A program made the position numbers and the translations under genes. This document shows positions 37,231 through 45,196 of a stretch of DNA of 64,000 nt, piece by piece. Position 1 is the stretch's first letter, and each line of letters opens with the position of its first letter. The notes under the pieces are model-generated. The model saw only the letters and a list, made by a program, of their open reading frames with translations. It ran no database searches and was not told the DNA's origin. This DNA is from Cyclobacterium lianum (lineage in GTDB: Bacteria > Bacteroidota > Bacteroidia > Cytophagales > Cyclobacteriaceae), in contig NZ_FRCY01000006.1 in assembly GCF_900143075.1 (NCBI RefSeq), forward strand, positions 237,959-301,958, given 5' to 3'.

Positions 37231-38559
37231 TTAGAAATAATAACCAATATTGATATTCAATCGTGTATTCCATCCAGGATCGGTGGCAGTAGGGTTGAGG
37301 GCAGAGACCGGCTGCCGGTAATCTAATCCTCGGCCTGTACCCAGAGCATTGCCACCAAAAGCGTTGGTCAGCCAGGGGTGGTTGTAGCCCATCGCCACAT
37401 CAAAATAGGCATACACCTGGCCTGCCGAGACCAGTGCTCCAAAGACATTCTGCTGTGATTTCCGGTATCGCCCGGTAGATCCCGCAGGAGCAGCAGTAAA
37501 TTTTTGCATAAGCGTAAAGTCGTTGTACAACTGCACCTGGCTTACCGGGCCCCATTTGAGAGGAATATCATAAGCCAGGCCCAGCACATATAGTGCTGCG
37601 CTGTTAGCTACATCATAGGTTCCAAAGCCATAGGCGCCCATCTGAACCACGTCCAGCACCTCTCCCGAATCGTTTCGGACATCGTTATATGTATAATATA
37701 TCGCTTCTGCCTTTAAATTCCATGGCCCCCAGTTTCCATCGTGGTGAATGGCTGCGGACCAATGGGATCCTGAATGACTGGTTTGCATGTTATACAACTC
37801 ATGCCACTGCAGGGAAAGGCCGGTTTCATGTGCAGACCAATTTTTCGCCAGCCGGATATTGACCTGATGCCTTTCTATATTTGAATTTCCGGGAACAGGT
37901 ACCACATCGTAGGAGTATCTGGCCGTAGAAAACGCGCCGAAGGTAGCCTCATTCGTTCCTCTGGGTTCTGACAATAGAAAATAAGCACCGTCAACTTGCC
38001 ATGTGTCGGCCTCATGAGACAGGTGAAAGCCCATTTGATGGTCGTCTTCCAGGCCCAGGTAGTAGGGCAACTGAAACCACCAACTGTGTGAGGCATAGGG
38101 CAATAATCCAAATGGCACCTGGGTAATGCCCATTTTCAAATGAGTACCTGGCGTAAATTGATAGCCGAGCCAGCCGTACTTTAAAAAATGCGTATTGAAA
38201 GTCGGGTAGAATCGGTATTCGAAAGAAAGCTGAATGCCCTCACTGTACGCATCTACATTTAGCCTCCAGGTATCCCAGGTCCATTCATTCCTCAAAAATG
38301 TACCTAACGGAAAAGTCTGCCCCTCATAATGTGTATACAGATTGTTTAATCGGAAAGCTCCTCCTACTTTCAGCCAGGTAGTGTCCCTTTTTAGGGCATC
38401 TTCCTGATGCTGCAGGAGTTCAAGAGTACTTTTTTCATTTCCGTAATCATGTCCCAAATGTAGGGGAACAGTATTCCCCTTTCTCTGCAAAGAATCTTCA
38501 CCTCCAAGTGTATTTGCTGCGTTAAAAAGAAGTAAAAAAATGATCAGACTGTATCTCAT
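37231..38559 (-). CDS. Outer-membrane porin-like protein in the BCCT operon
   Basis: A 442-residue predicted outer-membrane barrel. The ATG at 38559 (MRYSLIIFLLLFNAANTLGG) gives a Sec signal; an ATG at 38583 would add eight polar residues. Strands are recognisable, for instance KVGGAFRLNNLYTHYEG, GIQLSFEYRFYPTFN, YGWLGYQFTPGTHLKMGITQVPFG and the terminal NTRLNINIGYYF. The pattern resembles porins that serve a transporter in the same operon. The position directly before a BCCT transporter suggests it may admit betaine-like solutes, which is inference from context only. Confidence 0.82.
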   Translation of the reverse strand: MRYSLIIFLLLFNAANTLGGEDSLQRKGNTVPLHLGHDYGNEKSTLELLQHQEDALKRDTTWLKVGGAFRLNNLYTHYEGQTFPLGTFLRNEWTWDTWRLNVDAYSEGIQLSFEYRFYPTFNTHFLKYGWLGYQFTPGTHLKMGITQVPFGLLPYASHSWWFQLPYYLGLEDDHQMGFHLSHEADTWQVDGAYFLLSEPRGTNEATFGAFSTARYSYDVVPVPGNSNIERHQVNIRLAKNWSAHETGLSLQWHELYNMQTSHSGSHWSAAIHHDGNWGPWNLKAEAIYYTYNDVRNDSGEVLDVVQMGAYGFGTYDVANSAALYVLGLAYDIPLKWGPVSQVQLYNDFTLMQKFTAAPAGSTGRYRKSQQNVFGALVSAGQVYAYFDVAMGYNHPWLTNAFGGNALGTGRGLDYRQPVSALNPTATDPGWNTRLNINIGYYF

Positions 38560-38893
38560 CCGTTGGCTTTTGGTTCCTTTCAAATTTTAAATTATCAAAA
38601 TTTAAAGGGAATTAAAACTTTTATGACCATTCATTTATCTTAAAATCGACATTAACCCGCATTTTCACCACCCATCATTTATAGTTGAACGAAGATTATA
38701 AAAGAAACATTAGTCCATAACATCTTTGAGATAAAAATGAATGTGATCATTCAGGTGACGTACAGCCTATACCAGTAAAATAATCGCGACGGAATCGCAA
38801 TTGAAAAATGAATTGGTTTCATGATAGGATTGGATGAGGTGCTGAAATGAAATTCAAAAATAAAAATCTAAAAAGAGCCAAAACTGTGCTTTC
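38560..38893. other. Intergenic region upstream of the porin-BCCT-Usp operon
   Basis: About 330 bases, AT-rich close to the porin start. A TTTTG-AATT-rich tract at 38590-38630 should contain the operon promoter; the best candidates differ from TAnnTTTG by an extra base. The rest, toward the esterase gene, holds nothing I recognise. Confidence 0.35.
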
Positions 38894-39733
38894 TTAAAAG
38901 CTTTTTTCAATAAATGCCTTCAGTTTTAATGAAGCGTCCAGCAGGTTAAGTCCAATCCAACCATGGCCTTCGTTGGGATAAAAATGAAATTCATGGCTTA
39001 CCTGCAGTTCTTCCAGTCTTTGTTTGAGGGAAATCCCCTGACTGTTTGGGATTAGGGGATCCTGTCCCCCATAAAACAGGATGGTGGAAGGGGCATCGTC
39101 TTGAAGCTGAAAAAGGGGACTTGCGGAGCGGAGCGTTGCTTCATCCGATCCAAACAAATCGAGCATTTCGCGGAGATCTGCGTTTTGGGTATTCATATAC
39201 GCTTCGTCCAGGAGGTTTGTAGGACCCACAATGCTGCAAACCATTTGCACCTGATCTGCTTCATCCCGGGTATAACTCCACAGCAGTGCCAGATGTCCTC
39301 CTGCACTTACTCCTACAAAGCCCAGTCTCTCTCCAATCTGATACTCCTCCCGGCTGCTTTGCAAGTGTCCGACCAATGCAGAAATATCTTCCATCTGCAT
39401 GGGGTAGGGAGACTGGTCGTGATCCGCCAATCGGTAATTCATATTTACCACCGCAAATTGTGGCAACTGCTCCCGCAAAAAATCCCGGAAAGAATTCATT
39501 TCCGATTTATTTCCTTCCATCCATCCGCCGCCATGGAGCAAAATGAGGGTTGCGGTATTTTCATTTCTATTTGCAGGCAGATATAGGTCATACACCTGCC
39601 GCTCCTGATCACCATAACTTACATTGCTAATGGCTTTAAATTCAGGTCCTGTTTGTTGTGGTGGCTCCTCCTGCGGCACACAGGAGATCAGCGATAAATT
39701 GCACCAAATAAAAAAATGACTGAGTTGCTTCAT
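38894..39733 (-). CDS. Secreted alpha/beta hydrolase (esterase-like lipoprotein)
   Basis: A 279-residue lipoprotein (signal ending LISC, Cys18) with a complete alpha/beta-hydrolase apparatus: oxyanion motif LILLHGGGWMEGN, nucleophile elbow GVSAGGHLALL, acid GGQDPLIPN and histidine NEGHGW. The HGGG form places it near the BD-FAE/hormone-sensitive-lipase type esterases, often feruloyl or acetyl esterases. It should act in the periplasm or on the surface. It lies upstream of the porin-BCCT operon on the same strand but is separated from it by over 300 bases. Confidence 0.9.
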   Translation of the reverse strand: MKQLSHFFIWCNLSLISCVPQEEPPQQTGPEFKAISNVSYGDQERQVYDLYLPANRNENTATLILLHGGGWMEGNKSEMNSFRDFLREQLPQFAVVNMNYRLADHDQSPYPMQMEDISALVGHLQSSREEYQIGERLGFVGVSAGGHLALLWSYTRDEADQVQMVCSIVGPTNLLDEAYMNTQNADLREMLDLFGSDEATLRSASPLFQLQDDAPSTILFYGGQDPLIPNSQGISLKQRLEELQVSHEFHFYPNEGHGWIGLNLLDASLKLKAFIEKSF

Positions 39734-39904
39734 TACTCCAATAGTTTCTTATGTCATAAAAACCAAATGTTGCGGAAATTTAAAAATATCTCTTTTATTA
39801 TTTTTATAATTTTAAATATAATTTTTTGAATACATCAATTCGCTGCAAACACCAGGAAAAAGGATTTTGATGCTGGAGGTTCCCCCTGGGGAGCTAAGCA
39901 ACGA

Positions 39905-40978
39905 TCATGGTGATGAGCTAAAACCACGGGAAACCCCCTGTATGACCTGATGGACAAATATCAGTTTTGATTTTACCTTGCTGCTGATTACGAAGGGGTA
40001 TATGTCCTGGAGCCCCATGCTCCTGTTTACACTATTCAACGCCAGAGAGAGCGGAATCCATTGATCCATTATTTGTTCAAAATCCGGGCATTCGTAGGCA
40101 TCTGTATCGATGGAACTTGACATATAAGGCATGCCGGTGCCTAGTCTGGGGTTCATAGTGAGGCCGAAGGAGAAGGCCGTTTCCAGCGTATCGACAATAT
40201 GGAGGTAATGGGCCCACGTTTCTGCCCAGTCCTCCCAGGGGTGGGCACTGGCATAGGCGGATATATATTTTTCCTCCCATTCCCTGTTGGCAGACTTTTG
40301 GTAATGTTTTTCCAGCGCCTGCTGATAAGATGCCCGCTCATCCCCAAATATCTCTCTGAATACCGGCAAATGGGTTGATCCAGCAATCAGGATATCCCAA
40401 TAATAATGGCCAATTTCATGTCGGAAATGCCCCAGCACCGTGCGGTAAACCTCGTCCATCTGCTTTTTTGCCATGGCCCTTTCCACATCATCTGCCTCTG
40501 CAATATTCATCGTGATAGTCCCGGAAGCATGTCCTGTCATTACCGCTTCATTTTCCTGCGCAGCCTTAAATTCAAATCCCAGACCAGTCTCAGGGTTCCG
40601 TGCCTTTGAAACAAAGGGCAAATTCCACCGCAGAATTGCATAGAGGAGCCTGTGTTTAGCATTTTCTATGGTCTGCCATCTTTTTTTGTAGGCTGGGTTT
40701 GAAAGGTCCGGAATGATCTGATTGAGAACACAAGCCTTACAATAACGGTCAGTGGAAGCCATTGGAATCAACCAATTACAACCCTCATGTTGTCGATTCA
40801 GACAATAACGAAAAGGATTACCTGCTGCATCGATCAATGGAGCATCATTTCCCTGTTCAAAAAAGGCCATCAAATCTAATTTTTCCGGGTCAAATCCCAA
40901 CAGCGTACCGCAGTGGCTGCATTTAGTGTTCTCAAAATACGCTGGCTTCAGGCAATGCTTGCATTGGAAAAGTTTCAT
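39905..40978 (-). CDS. Putative zinc-binding metallopeptidase with N-terminal zinc ribbon
   Basis: A 357-residue cytoplasmic protein. Residues 1-25 form a zinc ribbon (FQCKHCLKPAYFENTKCSHCGTLLGF, CxxC..CxxC), a further cysteine cluster (CNWLIP, RYCKAC) follows, and the catalytic motif is HFRHEIGHYYWD, a gluzincin-like HExxH form with the second histidine. A third ligand may be in WAETWAHYLHI. This layout fits the 'putative zinc-binding metallopeptidase' family of Bacteroidota and Proteobacteria (Peptidase_Mx-like). The substrate is unknown. The gene stands alone. Confidence 0.88.
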   Translation of the reverse strand: MKLFQCKHCLKPAYFENTKCSHCGTLLGFDPEKLDLMAFFEQGNDAPLIDAAGNPFRYCLNRQHEGCNWLIPMASTDRYCKACVLNQIIPDLSNPAYKKRWQTIENAKHRLLYAILRWNLPFVSKARNPETGLGFEFKAAQENEAVMTGHASGTITMNIAEADDVERAMAKKQMDEVYRTVLGHFRHEIGHYYWDILIAGSTHLPVFREIFGDERASYQQALEKHYQKSANREWEEKYISAYASAHPWEDWAETWAHYLHIVDTLETAFSFGLTMNPRLGTGMPYMSSSIDTDAYECPDFEQIMDQWIPLSLALNSVNRSMGLQDIYPFVISSKVKSKLIFVHQVIQGVSRGFSSSP

Positions 40979-41311
40979 GGGTCAGGTTTGATAAATCACA
41001 AGCAATTTTTGAACCACAAATTTATTTTTTTATAAGGCTGTGCAGCCCATATTCAGGTGAATTCAGAAATCCTTTAGCCAATCTGTAGAAAGAAGACAAT
41101 ACCTCCAAACCGATAAGATCATTCAATTCGGAAAACAGGCTGAAGCAGATCTCGTTAAAAACGCAGGCAATTACTAAATTGACCCTGGCATTTTCTCCCG
41201 ATTTGCAAAATTCACCTCCACAAAAAAATATCAAATACGCATTTTTATTTCAGATCAAGCTATATATGATTAGCAGACATTACAGTTTTGGGCAAGAGCT
41301 CTCTTTTCTCC
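40979..41311. other. Intergenic region with a short doubtful open frame
   Basis: About 330 bases between the metallopeptidase and Uma2 genes. A 70-codon reverse frame (41022-41234) gives a peptide rich in Phe and Leu without a recognised domain; I do not call it a gene. On the minus strand TAAATTTG (41017-41024) is an exact -7 box about 39 bases before the metallopeptidase ATG and may be its promoter, but no clear -33 box accompanies it. Confidence 0.35.
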
Positions 41312-41869
41312 CTAGTTTAAAATAAGCAGCTCTTTTACGGAGATTTTTCTGCCCATTATGCTGACCTCATCACCGGGCCGGAAAACCCGGGTTTCTGTGT
41401 AAGCATCGCCTTGAGGTTCGGAAAAAAATTCAATTTGATTATTGTCGAGATCAATTATCCAGCATTCCCGAATACCATGTGTAGCATAAAGGGCAGCTTT
41501 TACTTCCCTGTCAAACCTGATGGAAGAGCCTGCCACTTCAAAAAGGGCAAGCACATCGGCAGGTCCCGGATGTGCCGAAGCGTAATCATCGGCTTTGTAT
41601 TTCAACAGGGAAATATCCGGCTCAGGTTCATTGTTCATATCAAACCTGATGGGATTTTGAACTCTGATATTTATTTGGTCCGGCAATAATTGATTTAGCG
41701 TTCTGGCTAACCTATCAACTATCGCTGCATGTCTGCTTCCAATCGGGCTCATTTGAAAAATTTCTCCATGAATCAGTTCTACATGGTCATCCGGTTTTAG
41801 AATCCCTACTTCGGCCATTTTATAATATTCATCCACATTAATCAAGCGTTTCACTACTTCAGTTTCCAT
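41312..41869 (-). CDS. Uma2 family endonuclease
   Basis: A 185-residue protein of the Uma2/DUF820 family, a PD-(D/E)XK restriction-endonuclease-like fold. The family opening is clear (DEYYKMAEVGILKPDDHVELIHGEIFQMSP), with the catalytic core in EPDISLLKYKADDY and ADVLALFEVAGSSIRFDREVK-like residues (Asp, Glu and Lys), and the strand RECWIIDLDNNQIEFF. The ATG at 41869 is chosen; the frame extends to a TTG three codons earlier. The biological role of these widespread proteins is not known; several occur in multiple copies and mobile contexts, but this copy stands alone. Confidence 0.88.
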   Translation of the reverse strand: METEVVKRLINVDEYYKMAEVGILKPDDHVELIHGEIFQMSPIGSRHAAIVDRLARTLNQLLPDQINIRVQNPIRFDMNNEPEPDISLLKYKADDYASAHPGPADVLALFEVAGSSIRFDREVKAALYATHGIRECWIIDLDNNQIEFFSEPQGDAYTETRVFRPGDEVSIMGRKISVKELLILN

Positions 41870-41891
41870 GGTATTCAACGTTTTACCTTGT

Positions 41892-41922
41892 TAAAGTTAG
41901 CCAATTAAAGGGCTATAAGCAA
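41892..41922 (-). promoter_or_regulatory. Possible promoter of the Uma2 gene
   Basis: On the minus strand, TAACTTTA (41892-41899) differs from the -7 box TAnnTTTG only at the last base, and TTG (41920-41922) lies 20 bases upstream. Transcription would begin about 15 to 20 bases before the ATG at 41869. Confidence 0.35.
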
Positions 41923-42080
41923 TAATTAAAATTTTGAGTCCTGAAATCCTGTAACTCACTACGCTCAAAATCCGTCCCATCACAATATTGAAAAGGGAAT
42001 CACCTTTCATTTTAAGAGATTGCCACCAGGCAATGTGGTTTTTTTATTTGAAAGATTTTTTACCGGTATATTGGGTAATT

Positions 42081-42935
42081 TCAATACTTTAATCCCTGCA
42101 AATATTCAATTGACCTGGGAACTTGCTGATAATAAACCGGACTTTCGTCCTCGATATAATAATGCTCAATCCCGGCTACTTTTGCGGCTTTTAAGATAGC
42201 CGGCAGATCCAGTTGCCCGGTACCTAATACCACGTCGTTTTCCTTGGGCGTACCGCCAGACATGTTTCCTTCCACGCCTTTTTTTAGGTCTTTCAGGTGC
42301 ATCAGTTTAAAGCGGTCGGGATATTTATCGATTAAAGCTGCCGGGTCCTCGCCAGGAAAAAAGGTCCAGAGTATATCTATTTCATAGCTTACATACTCCG
42401 GATTGGTCTCCTCCATCATATAGTCAAATAGGGTTCCATTTTCATAGGGGTAAAATTCGTAGCCATGGTTATGGTAGCAAAAGGTGAGCCCATGCTCTTC
42501 CTTCAGGATTTTTCCGGCCTTATTGAAATCTGCAATGGCCCTTTGGGCATCTGCCAGATCGAAAGGGGCCGCGTGGGGAATCCAGGCTACCCTGACGTAT
42601 TTAGCACCCAGGGTTTTGGCATTTGCAGCTACCTCCTCCGTCTTATTGACCAGATCAGGATAACCTACACCGAAGGAAGAACAAAACATGTCACGTTCAT
42701 CGAGCATTTTTCTGATTTCCGCTGCAGTAGCCCCAAAAAGGTTGGAAAATTCCATATCCTTGATCCCCATGGCTTGCAGGGTGTCCAGAGTGGCAGCCAC
42801 ATCCTTGGAGAAGCTATCCCGGTAAGTATAGGAAACCATGCCGGGCATTTCTTCGAAAATGGGCCTACTGCTTTGAGCCAGGAGGCTGCCGGCACTGATT
42901 GACAGCAATATGAGGAGGAAGTTCAGTTCTTTCAT
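42081..42935 (-). CDS. Secreted sugar phosphate isomerase/epimerase-like TIM barrel protein
   Basis: A 284-residue protein of the xylose isomerase-like TIM barrel family. A Sec signal (MKELNFLLILLSISAGSLLAQ) shows export, which is usual for this Bacteroidota subgroup. Barrel strands hold DTLQAMGIKDMEFSNLFG, LTFCYHNHGYEFYP, YVSYEIDILWTFFPG, RFKLMHLKDLKKG and IEHYYIEDESP, giving a metal site of Glu, His and Asp residues. It is the last gene of the glycan locus, separated from the sulfatases by about 580 bases of non-coding DNA. The reaction is not known; such proteins may act on oxidised sugars such as 3-keto derivatives. Confidence 0.88.
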   Translation of the reverse strand: MKELNFLLILLSISAGSLLAQSSRPIFEEMPGMVSYTYRDSFSKDVAATLDTLQAMGIKDMEFSNLFGATAAEIRKMLDERDMFCSSFGVGYPDLVNKTEEVAANAKTLGAKYVRVAWIPHAAPFDLADAQRAIADFNKAGKILKEEHGLTFCYHNHGYEFYPYENGTLFDYMMEETNPEYVSYEIDILWTFFPGEDPAALIDKYPDRFKLMHLKDLKKGVEGNMSGGTPKENDVVLGTGQLDLPAILKAAKVAGIEHYYIEDESPVYYQQVPRSIEYLQGLKY

Positions 42936-43514
42936 CGTCGTTGATATTGTGTTTCGGTAATTTTTACCCCAATTTAAAGAATTTATCCGGTTTTGAATTT
43001 ATCGGAACCACTTTCTCATCCCCAGGAAATGGAAGTCTCCTCAACACGCCGGATAAATATTCGGGTGATATCCCACCTGTGCTTAGTGGTAATCACCGCA
43101 TTGCTCAACGATTCGGAACGCACCTTTGCCTGCAACACCTTGTCACCAGATAGTAGCCAAACACTTTGGATGCTCATTCCTGCAAGCACCCCTGGACCGA
43201 TACTTTCTCTATAAGGGCTTCTATTTAAAAAAGCCGGTGTTGGGCATCCTGGCCCGGGTGGTGGCTACTATTCCATTTACAACGAGCTGCACCAGCCGAA
43301 AATACCGGCTTAAGATGACGGTACTGCTGCGCTCCACAATTCTTAGATATTGACCTGATTATCCGTACCCTCAAGAACGACATGTGCATGACCGGCTGCA
43401 AAGAGGTCCAATGGACTGGTAGTGGGATCTGCTGTTGGCTGTATCAAAGTTCGAAACTAGCCTACCATCTGCCTTACTTTTATGTTGGTTTTCAGACTAT
43501 TTGTAGCCATGCCA
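42936..43514. other. Non-coding gap in the glycan locus, possible gene remnant
   Basis: Nearly 580 bases without an intact gene inside an otherwise tightly packed locus. Several short forward frames change phase repeatedly, for example a stretch with FLQAPLDRYFLYKGFYLKKP around 43150-43230, then protein-like fragments in other frames. This could be a decayed gene on either strand, but no domain was recognised, and the base composition (about half GC, like coding DNA here) is the only other hint. Confidence 0.35.
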
Positions 43515-45140
43515 TCATTGACTGTTGGGATATCGAATCACTTCAACATCATTTTCCTGAGTGGACCCGGGGGTACTTCTGCCCTCAGTGATAAGTCTTT
43601 CCAACAGTTCTGCCATCTGTTTTACCCGGCCGGGTTCCTGGCCGGCCAGATTTTGAGTTTCACCGGGGTCTGCAGCAAGGTTGTAGAGTTGCACGGGCAA
43701 TTCGCTTTCTCCAGGCGTCCAGCCACCTGAACCTGGACCTGCGATGTATTTCCAGTCACCCTGGCGCAAACCGGGCAGGCCGGTTATCGAGGTACTCACT
43801 GCATCTTGGCGTACCGACTGATTACCACCCTTTAGCAAAGGAAGCAGACTGAAGCTATCTTCACCTGCGTTGTCAGGAATCTCGGCTCCCAGAATCTCAG
43901 CTATAGTCGCCATTAGGTCTGCCTGATGAACCAGCCCGGCACAGGAACTACCGGCTTGCACTTTCCCAGGCCACCTGACAATAAAAGGGACACGGTGCCC
44001 TCCTTCCCATACATCCGATTTATAGCCCCGAAAAGGACCGCTGGGGTAGTGGCCTTTCTCCTCCATGGCAGCAACAGGAGGATGATTCTGATCCCATGGC
44101 CATCCTTTTATGCTCAGGTCATTGGCTTCCTCCTGGGTGGTATTACCCACATAAGGTGCACAACCGTTGTCACTGGTGAAGACCACCAGGGTATTTTCCA
44201 CTACCCCGCTTTTTTCAAGGGCTTCGAGCACCCTTCCGACGAGCGCATCAGTCTCCATGACCATATCTGCATAAAGTGACAGGTTGCTTTTACCCAACCA
44301 TTGATCATTTACCGATAGTGGTGTATGGGGTGAGGTCAACGACAAATAAAGCAAAAAGGGACGGGCAGATTTTGCCTCGCGTTCAATATAGGCCGTCGAT
44401 CTGGCAGCCAATGTAGGCAGAATATCTTCCAGTGCCCAGTGTTCCCTGGAAGGGCCCTGAAGACTGGCCTGGTTCCGACCAAATAGCCGGGCTGCTCCGA
44501 ACTCCGCGGGTATACCCACTGTCCTGTCATTTTCTATGAAACAAAAAGGGGGATGGTTGGGGACATCTGTACCAAAGTATTCATCGAAGCCAACAGCTGT
44601 CGGCCCCCCTGGAATGGGTAGAGAAAAGGCCTCTTGCCAGGCTTTGCGTTGCTCCTCAGAGGCCTCAACATCTTTCTTCTCCGGACGAAATAAATTCATC
44701 TGCTCATCCGGAATGGGCCAGTCCCAGCCCAAATGCCATTTGCCAATGCAGGCCGTTTGGTATTCATGCTGTTTTACCAGACTGGCTATGGTTAACCTAT
44801 CCTGGTTGATCAGTGGCTTGCCGTACAGCCCTACAATTCCCTTTTGCAGTCTGCTGCGCCAGTGATACCTACCGGTGAGCAGGGTATACCGCGAAGGAGA
44901 ACATACTCCTGATGAAGAATGAGCATCTGTAAAAGACATTCCTTCTGAAGCCAATCGGTCAATATGAGGGGTAGAAATTTTTCCCCTCGCAGGATTATAG
45001 GATTGAACATCACCATAGCCCAGATCATCAGCATAAATAATTACTAGATTGGGAAGTTGGTTATCTTTATTTTCCAGGTTGCAAGACAAAAAACCTGTGG
45101 CCGCGAAAAGAAATAAAGCGAAGATACTTTTTTCTAACAT
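43515..45140 (-). CDS. Sulfatase (S1 family, lipoprotein)
   Basis: A 541-residue type I sulfatase that removes sulfate esters from sugars using a formylglycine made from a cysteine. The modification motif is CSPSRYTLLTGR with Cys80; metal-binding Asp38 and Asp39 are in IIYADDLGYGD, and KWHLGWDW and FTSDNGCAPY carry the other active-site residues. The signal ends FLSC (Cys20), so it should be lipid-anchored, probably at the surface or in the periplasm. It is a close paralogue of the sulfatase immediately upstream (same motif order and the same TPG(S/A)xQxND ending), indicating tandem duplication. No formylglycine-generating enzyme is in the window. Confidence 0.95.
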   Translation of the reverse strand: MLEKSIFALFLFAATGFLSCNLENKDNQLPNLVIIYADDLGYGDVQSYNPARGKISTPHIDRLASEGMSFTDAHSSSGVCSPSRYTLLTGRYHWRSRLQKGIVGLYGKPLINQDRLTIASLVKQHEYQTACIGKWHLGWDWPIPDEQMNLFRPEKKDVEASEEQRKAWQEAFSLPIPGGPTAVGFDEYFGTDVPNHPPFCFIENDRTVGIPAEFGAARLFGRNQASLQGPSREHWALEDILPTLAARSTAYIEREAKSARPFLLYLSLTSPHTPLSVNDQWLGKSNLSLYADMVMETDALVGRVLEALEKSGVVENTLVVFTSDNGCAPYVGNTTQEEANDLSIKGWPWDQNHPPVAAMEEKGHYPSGPFRGYKSDVWEGGHRVPFIVRWPGKVQAGSSCAGLVHQADLMATIAEILGAEIPDNAGEDSFSLLPLLKGGNQSVRQDAVSTSITGLPGLRQGDWKYIAGPGSGGWTPGESELPVQLYNLAADPGETQNLAGQEPGRVKQMAELLERLITEGRSTPGSTQENDVEVIRYPNSQ

Positions 45141-45196
45141 TTTTGAGTTCTTAACTGGTTATCATGTTATATAAAACCACTTGCCTGCCAATCAGA

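Noticed and set aside
41022-41234. 70-codon reverse frame between the metallopeptidase and Uma2 genes
   Set aside because: No family recognised; the frame overlaps a likely -7 promoter box and has no signal or motif.
42019-42045. Hairpin ATTGCC-ACCA-GGCAAT followed by T residues
   Set aside because: The T-run is on the forward strand, where no gene ends, and the 6-bp stem is too short to be compelling.
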